Of a DNA stretch of 64,000 bases, positions 12,304-21,997 are shown piece by piece. Source of the stretch: Rhinopithecus roxellana (Eukaryota > Chordata > Mammalia > Primates > Cercopithecidae); the NCBI RefSeq assembly GCF_007565055.1, contig NC_044553.1:98741858-98805857 (forward strand), read 5' to 3'. The translations under genes were made by a program, and so were the position numbers. The notes under the pieces were generated by a model. The model was not told the DNA's origin. It saw only the letters and a list, made by a program, of their open reading frames with translations, and searched no databases. Each line of letters begins with the position of its first letter. The first letter of the stretch is position 1.

Positions 12304-12666
12304 TGTATTAGTCCATTTTCACACTGCTGATAAAGACATACCCGAGACTGGGTAATTTATAAAGAAAAAGAGATTTAATGGACTCACAGTTCCACGTGGC
12401 TGGGATGGCCTCACAATCATGGCAGAAGGCAAGGAGGAACAAGTCACATACTACATGGCAGCAGGGAAGAGAGTTTGTGCAGGGGAACTCTTCTTTATAA
12501 AACCATCAGATCACGTGAGACCCATTCACCATCATAGGAAGAGCATGAGAAAGATTTGCCCTCATGATTCAACTACCTCCCACAGAGTCCCTCCTACTAC
12601 ATATGGGAATTGTGGGAGATAAAATTCAAGATGAAAATTAGGTGGGAACACAGCCAAACCATATCA
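12304..12666 (-). repeat. THE1 LTR (5' LTR of the provirus)
   Basis: Starts TGTATTAGTCCATTTTCACA and ends AAACCATATCA. It is closely similar in length and sequence to 10,358-10,723. Confidence 0.88.
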
Positions 12667-13375
12667 ATAGATTAAGTGTAAAAAATACTAAGAATTTATG
12701 TCACATGAGCAAAAAAATATATTTTGTATTAAGTAAAAATATATCAAACTCTGTCTCTAAGAAACAGAGTTAGCTTTCCTGTGTAGGTGGAATACTTACA
12801 TAAAATTGACTAACTTTAAAAATCTGAAGTAATGCAAGCAACAAAATTAATCACAAAATTATAAACAAATAAAAAAAGATTGTTTAAGGAAAAATAATCC
12901 ATTTAATGGGATCAATGAGTAAATCTAAACTTTACAGAATTTTTAAAAATAAAAAATAATGACAATAAACCATTAAGTTTCATAGAATTTTTCCAACATA
13001 ACATTCTCAAAGAAAAATATAATATTTAATTTTGTATTAAATAAAAAACTTGACAATACATTAACTAAGTTTTAAATTAAAAGTATAAATCCAATTGTAA
13101 ATTGCAGGTTTCAGGGATATGATATGAAAAAAACCTGACAAAGCTTACAGGATTTTCCCCAAAACTATGCTCAGAGAAAAATATGTTTCAATAGTGTTTA
13201 TTAATAAACAACAATAATAACTAAAATTAAGTTAGTTTTCAAACATATAATTAAATAAATGTAATGAAAGTCAAATACAGCAATGTTAAATGATATAGAT
13301 AGATATAGTTATGGAGTAATTGTCACATTCATTAATCTTATCTCCATTGTGTCACTTATCTTTATTTTTTATTTT
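12667..13375. other. AT-rich unassigned DNA
   Basis: Very AT-rich with many A/T runs. No gene or named repeat recognised. Confidence 0.5.
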
Positions 13376-13557
13376 ATTTATTATTATTCATACTATTTTT
13401 TACTATTTTAGAGACAAAGGCTTGCTCTATCACCCAAGCTATAGTGCAGTGACACTATCAGAGCTCGCTGTAGTCTCCAGCTCCTGGCCTCAAGCAATCC
13501 TCCTATCTTGGCCTCCCAAAGCATTGGAGTTACAAGCATGAGCCACTGTACTCAGCC
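13376..13557 (-). mobile_element. Alu monomer (FLAM/old Alu half), antisense
   Basis: A single Alu arm on the minus strand. A T-rich tail (TTTATTTATTATTATT) is followed by GAGACAAAGGCTTGCTCTAT, CTCAAGCAATCCTCC and TTGGCCTCCCAAAGCATTGG, ending near CCACTGTACTCAGCC. It is about 20% diverged by eye. Confidence 0.75.
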
Positions 13558-13683
13558 ACTGTCTGTCATTTTAAACACCTACATTCAAGTACCAATTTTG
13601 CACTTGACTCTACGTTTTTAGAGTCCTGCAAGAGAAGTCCATTTCAAACTCCCATAAGCAAAATAAGAGAATGCATTGACTTA

Positions 13684-14093
13684 TGCTATGACTTGAATGT
13701 ATGTGTCCCTCCAAAATTCATATGTGAGAACTTAAACCCCAAGGTGATGGTATTAAGAGGTGGAGATATTGAGAGGTTATTAGAGGATGAGGGCTCTGCT
13801 TTTATGAATGGAATTAATGCTCTTATAAAAGAGGCTTCAGAGAGCTTCCTGATTCTTTCATCTCTTCTGCCACATAGGGATACAGCATTCCTCCCTTTTG
13901 CCTTTCCATTATGTGCAGACACAGAAGGGAGGCACTATTTTGGAAGGAGAGAGCAGCCCTCGCCAAACACCAAATCTATTGGTTCCTTAATCTTAAATTA
14001 CCCAGCTTCTACTATTATGAGAAATACATTTTTACTGTTTATAAATTACCCAGTCTGTGGTATTGCGTTACAGCATCCCTGCAAACCTAGACA
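13684..14093 (+). mobile_element. MLT1-type MaLR solo LTR (MLT1B-like)
   Basis: Starts TGCTATGACTTGAATG and ends near GCAAACCTAGACA. It shares the order CCCTCCAAAATTCATATG, GTATTAAGAGGTGG, CTCTTATAAAAGAGGCTTC and TATAAATTACCCAGTCTGTG with the LTR at 3,475-3,849. The 136-codon frame across it is not a gene. Confidence 0.75.
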
Positions 14094-14372
14094 GCTTATA
14101 TAACCAAGAAGCCTTATCTAGATGCTCAGTGATTTATCTTGATTTTCTATCTTTATCTCTGTCTCCCATTCTTCACCTTCCTCTTTCTTCCCTCCATTTC
14201 TTCCTCTATTCATTCTTATCTTTTTATACTTTATATTATCTTTTCCTACATTCCTGGAAAATGTCTGCAAGGTCTTAAATCTTTACTTAGGGATCCAGAG
14301 CCAGAAAAATGGTCACATATTCATGCTATATTAAGATGTGGACCACACATTTTGATAGTGTGATTTGTTGGC

Positions 14373-14396
14373 TTTTTTTTTTTTTTTTTTTTTTTT
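14373..14396. repeat. Poly(T) tract
   Basis: 24 consecutive T. No attached Alu body is visible, so its origin is unclear. Confidence 0.9.
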
Positions 14397-14539
14397 GGCT
14401 TCTGGCAAGAAAGACATAATTTCAGTCCATGCTTACTCATTTGAAACCAGAATGATACATTTAAGTTTTTTAAATAGGTACTTTCTTTCCATGAATCCAT
14501 GGACTGTTACCTAAAAGCAGTTATTAAATTGCAAAATAA

Positions 14540-14672
14540 GACTAAGTGAGATGGTCCATGCTTGTAATCCCAGCACTTTGGAAGACCAAGGCAGGAGGAG
14601 TGCTTGAATCTGGGAGTGTGAGAACAGCTTGGGCAGTACAGGAACACCTTGTCTCCAAGAAAACATAAAACG
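14540..14672 (+). mobile_element. Alu monomer (FLAM-type)
   Basis: Contains CTTGTAATCCCAGCACTTTG, ACCAAGGCAGGAGGAGTGCT and GAACAGCTTGGGCAGTACAG, then ends in an A-rich tail. One arm only, diverged, sense orientation. Confidence 0.75.
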
Positions 14673-14744
14673 ATGAAAATTTCTACCATGTGCTAAAAAT
14701 AAAGCTCAGTATCACAGAGAGAAATACAAATGGCAGAGATAAGT

Positions 14745-15215
14745 AATAGATGTGTACTGTCTAACTTTTGCTACAATACAAATATACCTATACAGAACTT
14801 TAATAGCTTAAAATCACAATAATTTGTCCCCTGGTACTGTATATTGGCAATGTAGGATGGGCATAGCTGAGGATTCTTCTGTTGGTCTCAGCTGGCTGGC
14901 TGACTGAGGATGATCAGTCTGGATTACTTCATTCACATATATGATGTTTGGCTAGAGTGAAAGAGGCAAACAGGTCACATGTCCAGTACCGAACAAAGTC
15001 AGGCTTCTTCCCTTAGTATCTGAGTTCTAAAAGTAGCAAGAGAAGCCAATGTCTAGTGCACTAGCACTTTTCAAGCCCCTTCTTATGTCGTATTTGCTAA
15101 GGTCCAATTAGTCAAAGCAAGTTACATGGTCAAAGTTTGATTTAAGGGATTGAGAGGTAAATCTCAACTTTTGATGTGATGACCAACAAAGTCATACTGC
15201 TAAGGGGTATTGGTG
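14745..15215 (-). mobile_element. MLT1-like LTR, antisense, diverged
   Basis: Begins with a decayed antisense MLT1 3' end (TTGCTACAATACAAATATAC, TTTAATAGCTTAAAATCACA). It continues with CAGCTGGCTGGCTGACTGAG, CTTTTCAAGCCCCTTCTTAT and GTCAAAGCAAGTTACATGGT, a block I recall from ancient LTR copies. Boundaries and subfamily are uncertain. Confidence 0.45.
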
Positions 15216-15639
15216 CAGAAATATCTTGACTTTTTTGTATGGGGAGGTACTTTGTAATCTCAGAGAAGCTTGAACCTTATGGTAACACTCAAATACCTCC
15301 TGCTGTTCTCTCCATTCTCTTTCCACTAGATTGTAAATAAAAATTGCTGAGTGAAAAAGCAAGTTGCAGTAGAATGTGCATATTAAATATGTATTGTACA
15401 TATATATTTAAAAGCACATACAGTGACACAACATTAATGTTTACAGATATATATAGCTCTAAATAAAGGTAGAAATGAAGGATGGGCAGATTAAGCAGTT
15501 AATTTGTATTAATGTGTATTTATGGTGAGAAGAAAAGACATTCAAATAGTAGACTAAAATATAGAAAAACAACGGGGTCTCAACTAAGGAGGAGGATGGT
15601 GTGAATCAATGTAAATCTGATGAGTACCATACATGAATT

Positions 15640-15657
15640 AAAAATTTGCAACACAGG
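15640..15657 (+). repeat. Target-site duplication of the intact L1, 5' copy
   Basis: AAAAATTTGCAACACAGG, repeated exactly at 21,842-21,859. The junction TT/AAAAA fits the known L1 endonuclease preference for TTTT/AA on the opposite strand. Confidence 0.95.
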
Positions 15658-16685
15658 ACTTCGAAGATGGCCGAATAGGAACAACTCCAGTCTCCAACTC
15701 CCAGCGCGAGCGACACAGAAGACCGGTGATTTCTGCATTTTCAACTGAGGTACTGGGGTCATCTCACTAGGGAGTGCCGGACAATCGGTGCTGGTCAGCT
15801 GCTGCAGCCTGACCAGCGAGAGCTGAAGCAGGGCGAGGCATCGCCTCACCTGGAAGCGCAAGGGGGAAGGGGATCCGTTTTCCTAGCCAGGGGAACTGAG
15901 ACACACAACACCTGGAAAATCGGGTAACTCCCACCCCAATACTGCGCTGTAAGCATACAGGCATTCCAGGAGAATATATCCCACACCTGGCCGGGAGGGT
16001 CCCACGCCCACGAAGCCTCCCTCACTGCTAACACAGCAGTCTGCCGCGATCTATCCGCAAGGCAGCAGCGAGGCTGGGGGAGGGGCGCCCGCCATTGCTG
16101 AGGCTTAAGTAGGTAAACAAAGCCGCTGGGAAGCTCGAACTGGGTGGAGCTCACAGCAGCTCAAGGAAGCCTGCCTGTCTCTGTAGTCTCCACCTCTGGG
16201 GACAGCGCACAGCTGAAGACCAACAGGGGAAGTAGCGGGAGCCGGTGCAGACGCGAACGACTCTGTCTGACAGCTTTGGGGAGAGCCGCGGATCTCCCAA
16301 CGCGGAGGTTGAGATCTGAGAACGGACAGACTGCCTGCTCAGGTGTGTCCCTGACCCCTGAGTAGCCTAGCTGGGAGAAATCCCCCACTAGGGGCAGTCT
16401 GACACCCCACACCTCACAGGGTGGAGTACACCCCTGAGAGGACACTTCCAAAGGAAGAATCAGACAGGTACACTCGCTGTTCAGCAATATTCTATCTTCG
16501 GCAACCTCTGCTGCTGATACCCAGGCAAACAGGGTCTGGAGTGGACCTTAAGCAATCTCCAACAGACCAACAGAGAGTCCTTCTGACTGTCAGAAGGAAA
16601 ACTATCAAACAGGAAGGACACCTATACCAAAACCCCATCAGTTCGTCACCACCATCAAAGACCAGAGACAGATAAAACCACAAAG
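15658..16685 (+). promoter_or_regulatory. L1 5'UTR with internal promoter and YY1-like site
   Basis: This region acts in L1 as an internal RNA polymerase II promoter that directs transcription from the element's own first bases. AAGATGGCC at 15,664-15,672 matches the YY1 core, placed near the 5' end as in human L1, where it positions the start site. The region is much richer in GC and CpG than the surroundings, so it would be a target of DNA methylation. Human L1 5'UTRs also carry an antisense promoter; by analogy one may lie here, but the sequence alone does not show it. Confidence 0.85.
15846..16154 (-). other. Antisense open frame in the L1 5'UTR (ORF0-like position)
   Basis: A 102-codon frame on the minus strand lies about 190-500 bp into the L1. 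In human L1 the short antisense ORF0 sits in the same part of the 5'UTR. No domain is recognisable and the region is GC-rich, which makes chance frames common. Position is the only argument, so this is a candidate rather than a gene. Confidence 0.25.
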
Positions 16686-17702
16686 ATGGGGAAGAAGCAG
16701 GGCAGAAAAGCTGGAAATTCAAAAAATAAGAGCGCATCTCCCCCTGCAAAGGAGCGCAGCCCATCACCAGCAACGGATCAAAGCTGGTCAGAGAATGACT
16801 TGGACGAGAGGAGAGAAGAAGGCTTCAGTCCATCAAACTTATCAGAGCTAAAGGAGGAATTACGTACCCAGCGCAAAGAAACTAAAAATCTTGAAAAAAG
16901 AGTGGAAGAATTGACAGCTAGACTCATTAATGCAGAGAAGATCATAAACGAAATGACAGAGATGAAAACCATGACACGAGAAATACGTGACAAATGCACA
17001 AGCTTCAGTAACCGACTCGATCAACTGGAAGAAAGAGTATCAGCGATTGAAGATCAAATGAATGAAATGAAGCGAGAAGAGAAACCAAAAGAAAAAAGAA
17101 GAAAAAGAAATGAGCAAAGCCTGCAAGAAGTATGGGATTACGTAAAAAGACCAAATCTACGTCTGATTGGGGTGCCTGAAAGTGAGGGGGAAAATGGAAC
17201 CAAGTTGGAAAACACTCTTCAGGATATCATCCAGGAGAACTTCCCCAACCTAGTAGGGCAGGCCAACATTCAAATTCAGGAAATACAGAGAACGCCACAA
17301 AGATACTCCTCCAGAAGAGCAACTCCAAGACACATAATTGCCAGATTCACCAAAGTTGAAATGAAGGAAAAAATCTTAAGGGCAGCCAGAGAGAAAGGTC
17401 GGGTCACCCACAAAGGGAAGCCCATCAGACTAACAGCAGATCTCTCGGCAGAAACTCTACAAGCCAGAAGAGAGTGGGGGCCAATATTCAACGTTCTTAA
17501 AGAAAAGAATTTTAAACCCAGAATTTCATATCCAGCCAAACTAAGTTTCATAAGTGAAGGAGAAATAAAATCCTTTACAGATAAGCAAATGCTTAGAGAT
17601 TTTGTCACCACAAGGCCTGCCTTACAAGAGACCCTGAAGGAAGCCCTAAACATGGAAAGGAACAACCGGTACCAGCCATCGCAAAAACTTGGCAAAATGT
17701 AA
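16686..17702 (+). CDS. L1 ORF1p, RNA-binding chaperone
   Basis: 338 codons, equal in length to human ORF1p. The family forms cytoplasmic trimers that coat L1 RNA and act as nucleic-acid chaperones during target-primed reverse transcription. Visible parts: a basic, serine-rich N-terminus (about residues 1-45, with ASPPAKERSPSP); a long heptad-type coiled coil (about 50-150) ending in the conserved DQLEERVSAIEDQMNEMKRE stretch; an RRM-like domain opening at KRPNLRLIGVPE near residue 154; and a C-terminal domain with TADLSAETLQARREW and YPAKLSF. The first ATG lies in the usual GAAGAAGCAG-rich setting and gives the family length. The coiled-coil half looks less like the human protein than the C-terminal half, which is the known fast-evolving pattern. 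No stop or frameshift. It is followed by ORF2 after 63 bp. Confidence 0.96.
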   Translation: MGKKQGRKAGNSKNKSASPPAKERSPSPATDQSWSENDLDERREEGFSPSNLSELKEELRTQRKETKNLEKRVEELTARLINAEKIINEMTEMKTMTREIRDKCTSFSNRLDQLEERVSAIEDQMNEMKREEKPKEKRRKRNEQSLQEVWDYVKRPNLRLIGVPESEGENGTKLENTLQDIIQENFPNLVGQANIQIQEIQRTPQRYSSRRATPRHIIARFTKVEMKEKILRAAREKGRVTHKGKPIRLTADLSAETLQARREWGPIFNVLKEKNFKPRISYPAKLSFISEGEIKSFTDKQMLRDFVTTRPALQETLKEALNMERNNRYQPSQKLGKM

Positions 17703-17765
17703 AGACCATCAAGGCTAGGAAGAAACTGCATCAACTAACGAGCAAAATAACCAGTTAATATCATA
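17703..17765 (+). other. L1 inter-ORF spacer
   Basis: 63 bp between the ORF1 stop and the ORF2 ATG, equal to the spacer of human L1. ORF2 is thought to be translated by an unconventional reinitiation mechanism from the bicistronic RNA. Confidence 0.85.
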
Positions 17766-20700
17766 ATGGCAGGATCAAGTTCACACATAACAATATTAAC
17801 CTTAAATGTTAATGGACTAAATGCTCCAATTAAAAGACACAGACTGGCAAACTGGATAAAGAGTCAAGACCCATCAGTCTGCTGTATTCAGGAGACCCAT
17901 CTCACATGCAGAGACATACATAGGCTCAAAATAAAGGGATGGAGGAAGATCTACCAAGCAAATGGAGAACAAAAAAAAGCAGGGGTTGCAATCCTAGTCT
18001 CTGATAAAACAGACTTTAAACCATCAAAGATCAAAAGAGACAAAGAAGGCCATTACATAATGGTAAAGGGATCAATTCAACAGGAAGAGCTAACTCTCCT
18101 AAATATATATGCACCCAATACAGGAGCACCCAGATTCATAAAGCAAGTCCTTAGAGACTTACAAAGAGACTTAGACTCCCATACAATAATAATGGGAGAC
18201 TTCAACACTCCGCTGTCAACATTAGACAGATCAACGAGACAGAAAGTTAACAAGGATATCCAGGAATTGAACTCATCTCTGCACCAAGCGGACCTAATAG
18301 ACATCTATAGAACTCTCCACCCCAAATCAACAGAATATACATTCTTCTCAGCACCACATCGCACTTATTCCAAAATTGACCACATAATTGGAAGTAAAGT
18401 ACTCCTCAGCAAATGTAAAAGAACAGAAATTATAACAAACTGTCTCTCAGACCACAGTGCAATCAAACTAGAACTCAGGACTAAGAAACTCAATCAAAAC
18501 CGCTCAACTACATGGAAACTGAACAACCTGCTCCTGAATGACTACTGGGTACATAACGAAATGAAAGCGGAAATAAAGATGTTCTTTGAAACCAATGAGA
18601 ACAAAGATACAACATACCAGAATCTCTGGGACACATTTAAAGCAGTGTGTAGAGGGAAATTTATAGCACTAAATGCCCACAAGAGAAAGCAGGAAAGATC
18701 TAAAATTGACACTCTAACATCACAATTAAAAGAACTAGAGAGGCAAGAGCAATCACATTCAAAAGCTAGCAGAAGGCAAGAAATAACTAAGATCAGAGCA
18801 GAACTGAAGGAGATAGAGACACAAAAAACCCTCCAAAAAATCAATGAATCCAGGAGTTGGTTTTTTGAAAAGATCAACAAAATTGACAGACCGCTAGCAA
18901 GGCTAATAAAGAAAAAAAGAGAGAGGAATCAAATAGATGCAATAAAAAATGATAAAGGGGATATCACCACTGACCCCACAGAAATACAAACTACCATCAG
19001 AGAATACTATAAACGCCTCTACGCAAATCAACTAGAAAATCTAGAAGAAATGGATAATTTCCTGGACACTTACACTCTCCCAAGGCTAAACCAGGAAGAA
19101 GTTGAATCCCTGAATAGACCAATAGCAGGCTCTGAAATTGAGGCAACAATTAATAGCCTACCCACCAAAAAAAGTCCAGGACCAGATGGATTCACAGCTG
19201 AATTCTACCAGAGGTACAAGGAGGAGCTGGTACCATTCCTTCTGAAACTATTCCAATCAATAGAAAAAGAGGGAATCCTCCCTAACTCATTTTATGAGGC
19301 CAACATCATCCTCATACCAAAGCCTGGCAGAGACACAACAAAAAAAGAGAATTTTAGACCAATATCCCTGATGAACATTGATGCAAAAATCCTCAATAAA
19401 ATACTGGCAAACCGGATTCAGCAGCACATCAAAAAGCTTATCCACCATGATCAAGTGGGCTTCATCCCTGGGATGCAAGGCTGGTTCAACATTTGCAAAT
19501 CAATAAACGTAATCCAGCATATAAACAGAACCAAAGACAAGAACCACATGATTGTCTCAATAGATGCAGAAAAGGCTTTTGACAAAATTCAACAGCCCTT
19601 CATGCTAAAAACGCTCAATAAATTCGGTATTGATGGAACGTACCTCAAAATAATAAGAGCTATTTATGACAAACCCACAGCTAATATCATACTGAATGGG
19701 CAAAAACTGGAAAAATTCCCTTTGAAAACTGGCACAAGACAGGGATGCCCTCTCTCACCACTCCTATTCAACATAGTGTTGGAAGTTCTGGCTAGGGCAA
19801 TCAGGCAAGAGAAAGAAATCAAGGGTATCCAGTTAGGAAAAGAAGAAGTCAAATTGTCCCTGTTTGCAGATGACATGATTGTATATTTAGAAAACCCCAT
19901 CGTCTCAGCCCAAAATCTCCTTAAGCTGATAAGCAACTTCAGCAAAGTCTCAGGATACAAAATTAATGTGCAAAAATCACAAGCATTCTTATACACCAGC
20001 AACAGACAAGCAGAGAGCCAAATCAGGAATGAACTTCCATTCACAATTGCCTCAAAGAGAATAAAATACCTAGGAATCCAGCTTACAAGGGATGTAAAGG
20101 ACCTCTTCAAGGAGAACTACAAACCACTGCTCAGTGAAATCAAAGAGGACACAAACAAATGGAAGAACATACCATGCTCATGGATAGGAAGAATCAATAT
20201 CGTGAAAATGGCCATACTGCCCAAGGTTATTTATAGATTCAATGCCATCCCCATCAAGCTACCAATGACTTTCTTCACAGAATTGGAAAAAACTGCTTTA
20301 AAGTTCATATGGAACCAAAAAAGAGCCCGCATTGCCAAGACAATCCTAAGTCAAAAGGACAAAGCTGGAGGCATCACGCTACCTGACTTCAAACTATACT
20401 ACAAGGCTACAGTAACCAAAACAGCATGGTACTGGTACCAAAACAGAGATATAGACCAATGGAACAGAACAGAGTCCTCAGAAATAATACCGCACATCTA
20501 CAGCCATCTGATCTTTGACAAACCTGAGAGAAACAAGAAATGGGGAAAGGATTCCCTATTTAATAAATGGTGCTGGGAAAATTGGCTAGCCATAAGTAGA
20601 AAGCTGAAACTGGATCCTTTCCTTACCCCTTATACGAAGATTAATTCAAGATGGATTAGAGACTTAAATGTTAGACCTAATACCATCAAAACCCTAGAAG

Positions 20701-21593
20701 AAAATCTAGGTAGTACCATTCAGGACATAGGCATGGGCAAGGACTTCATGTCTAAAACACCAAAAGCAACGGCAGCAAAAGCCAAAATTGACAAATGGGA
20801 TCTAATTAAACTAAAGAGCTTTTGCACAGCAAAAGAAACTACCATCAGAGTGAACAGGCAACCTACAGAATGGGAGAAAATTTTTGCAACCTACTCATCT
20901 GACAAAGGGCTAATATCCAGAATCTACAAAGAACTCAAACAAATATACGAGAAAAAAACAAACAACCCCATCAAAAAGTGGGGAAAGGATATGAACAGAC
21001 ATTTCTCAAAAGAAGATATTCATACAGCCAACAGACACATGAAAAAATGCTCATCATCACTGGCCATCAGAGAAATGCAAATCAAAACCACAATGAGATA
21101 CCATCTCACACCAGTTAGAATGGCAATCATTAAGAAGTCAGGAAACAACAGGTGTTGGAGAGGATGTGGAGAAATAGGAACACTTTTACACTGTTGGTGG
21201 GATTGTAAACTAGTTCAACCATTATGGAAAACAGTATGGCAATTCCTCAAGGATCTAGAACTAGATGTACCATATGACCCAGCCATCCCACTACTGGGTA
21301 TATACCCAAAGGATTATAAATTAGTCTACTACAAAGACACATGCACACGTATGTTTATTGCGGCACTATTCACAATAGCAAAGACTTGGAATCAACCCAA
21401 ATGTCCATCTGTGACAGACTGGATTAAGAAAATGTGGCACATATACACCATGGAATACTATGCAGCCATAAAAAAGGATGAGTTTGCGTCCTTTGTAGGG
21501 ACATGGATGCAGCTGGAAACCATCATTCTTAGCAAACTATCACAAGAAGAGAAAACCAAACACCGCATGTTCTCACTCATAGGTGGGAACTGA
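17766..21593 (+). CDS. L1 ORF2p, endonuclease and reverse transcriptase
   Basis: 1,275 codons, the full family length. The protein nicks genomic DNA and copies L1 RNA at the nick; it also mobilises Alu RNA in trans. The N-terminal APE-type endonuclease keeps N14, E43 (IQETHL), D145 and N147 (GDFNTP), D205 (KIDHIIG), and D229 and H230 (SDHSA), computed from codon positions. The reverse transcriptase spans roughly residues 500-775, with KSPGPDG, the GTRQGCPLSPLLFN block and the catalytic FADD at residues 700-703 (D702, D703). The C-terminal CX3CX7HX4C motif is at C1130, C1134, H1142 and C1147. No premature stop or frameshift is present. By sequence it could be active, but activity is inferred, not shown. 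Confidence 0.97.
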   Translation: MAGSSSHITILTLNVNGLNAPIKRHRLANWIKSQDPSVCCIQETHLTCRDIHRLKIKGWRKIYQANGEQKKAGVAILVSDKTDFKPSKIKRDKEGHYIMVKGSIQQEELTLLNIYAPNTGAPRFIKQVLRDLQRDLDSHTIIMGDFNTPLSTLDRSTRQKVNKDIQELNSSLHQADLIDIYRTLHPKSTEYTFFSAPHRTYSKIDHIIGSKVLLSKCKRTEIITNCLSDHSAIKLELRTKKLNQNRSTTWKLNNLLLNDYWVHNEMKAEIKMFFETNENKDTTYQNLWDTFKAVCRGKFIALNAHKRKQERSKIDTLTSQLKELERQEQSHSKASRRQEITKIRAELKEIETQKTLQKINESRSWFFEKINKIDRPLARLIKKKRERNQIDAIKNDKGDITTDPTEIQTTIREYYKRLYANQLENLEEMDNFLDTYTLPRLNQEEVESLNRPIAGSEIEATINSLPTKKSPGPDGFTAEFYQRYKEELVPFLLKLFQSIEKEGILPNSFYEANIILIPKPGRDTTKKENFRPISLMNIDAKILNKILANRIQQHIKKLIHHDQVGFIPGMQGWFNICKSINVIQHINRTKDKNHMIVSIDAEKAFDKIQQPFMLKTLNKFGIDGTYLKIIRAIYDKPTANIILNGQKLEKFPLKTGTRQGCPLSPLLFNIVLEVLARAIRQEKEIKGIQLGKEEVKLSLFADDMIVYLENPIVSAQNLLKLISNFSKVSGYKINVQKSQAFLYTSNRQAESQIRNELPFTIASKRIKYLGIQLTRDVKDLFKENYKPLLSEIKEDTNKWKNIPCSWIGRINIVKMAILPKVIYRFNAIPIKLPMTFFTELEKTALKFIWNQKRARIAKTILSQKDKAGGITLPDFKLYYKATVTKTAWYWYQNRDIDQWNRTESSEIIPHIYSHLIFDKPERNKKWGKDSLFNKWCWENWLAISRKLKLDPFLTPYTKINSRWIRDLNVRPNTIKTLEENLGSTIQDIGMGKDFMSKTPKATAAKAKIDKWDLIKLKSFCTAKETTIRVNRQPTEWEKIFATYSSDKGLISRIYKELKQIYEKKTNNPIKKWGKDMNRHFSKEDIHTANRHMKKCSSSLAIREMQIKTTMRYHLTPVRMAIIKKSGNNRCWRGCGEIGTLLHCWWDCKLVQPLWKTVWQFLKDLELDVPYDPAIPLLGIYPKDYKLVYYKDTCTRMFIAALFTIAKTWNQPKCPSVTDWIKKMWHIYTMEYYAAIKKDEFASFVGTWMQLETIILSKLSQEEKTKHRMFSLIGGN

Positions 21594-21814
21594 ACAATGA
21601 GATCACTTGGACTCGGGAAGGGGAACATCACACACTGGGGTCTATCATGGGGAGGGGGGAGGAGGGAGGGATTGCATTGGGGAGTTATACATGATATAAA
21701 TGATGAATTGATGGGTGCTGACGAGTTGATGGGTGCAGCACACCAACATGGCATAAGTATACATATGTAACAAACCTGCACGTTATGCACATGTACCCTA
21801 GAACTTAAAGTATA

Positions 21815-21841
<27 letters not shown>
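21594..21841 (+). terminator. L1 3'UTR, G-rich tract, polyadenylation signal and tail
   Basis: The 3'UTR contains a G-rich run at about 21,649-21,670 (four or more G-tracts, a quadruplex-type motif typical of L1 3'UTRs). It ends with AATAAA at 21,814-21,819, which merges into an uninterrupted tail of about 25 A. Confidence 0.9.
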
Positions 21842-21850
<9 letters not shown>

Positions 21851-21859
21851 CAACACAGG
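21842..21859 (+). repeat. Target-site duplication of the intact L1, 3' copy
   Basis: AAAAATTTGCAACACAGG, identical to 15,640-15,657. Confidence 0.95.
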
Positions 21860-21997
21860 CCAAGGAAATTTGTTTTCACAAAAAAAATATATACACCTGT
21901 CATATAGTAAACGTCCTGTTTTTTTTATGTGTGTCAGTCTATGAAGTGACTGTAAATATGAATTGACAAAAATGTGTAAGTTAGATAGATAGATAGT

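Larger units (their letters stand above)
10358..12666 (-). mobile_element. Complete THE1-type MaLR provirus (LTR-internal-LTR)
   Basis: Two similar LTRs of about 365 bp in the same minus-strand orientation flank a 1.58 kb internal region, the normal size and layout of a THE1 element. The 5-bp flanks are ACAGA (10,353-10,357) and ATAGA (12,667-12,671), an imperfect target-site duplication. The internal part shows the usual antisense THE1 motifs, such as CTCATCTGAGACAAAGCAAG and AAAACCATTCAACAAGTCTC. THE1 is a non-autonomous ERVL-MaLR element. The short frames inside (for example 11,918-12,355) are not functional genes. Having both LTRs allows dating by LTR comparison. Confidence 0.9.
15658..21841 (+). 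mobile_element. Full-length LINE-1 with both ORFs open
   Basis: A 6.18 kb L1 with all parts in order: a 1,028-bp GC-rich 5'UTR, ORF1 of 338 codons, a 63-bp spacer, ORF2 of 1,275 codons, a 3'UTR with a G-rich tract and a pure 25-nt poly(A). An exact 18-bp target-site duplication surrounds it. Both protein lengths equal those of active human L1, and every catalytic motif I checked is present. It interrupts otherwise old sequence. A young age is shown by the perfect duplication, uninterrupted tail and open frames. The first bases (ACTTCGAAGATGGCCGAATAGG) differ from the human L1 start, as expected for another primate lineage. Whether it is complete to the first nucleotide cannot be judged here. 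Confidence 0.97.

Noticed and set aside
11918..12355. 145-codon plus-strand frame
   Set aside because: It lies antisense across the THE1 internal region and its LTR; it is a shadow of repeat sequence, not a gene.
13693..14103. 136-codon plus-strand frame
   Set aside because: It coincides with an MLT1-type LTR, which is non-coding.
17276..17734. 152-codon minus-strand frame
   Set aside because: Reverse-strand shadow of L1 ORF1, produced by its codon composition.
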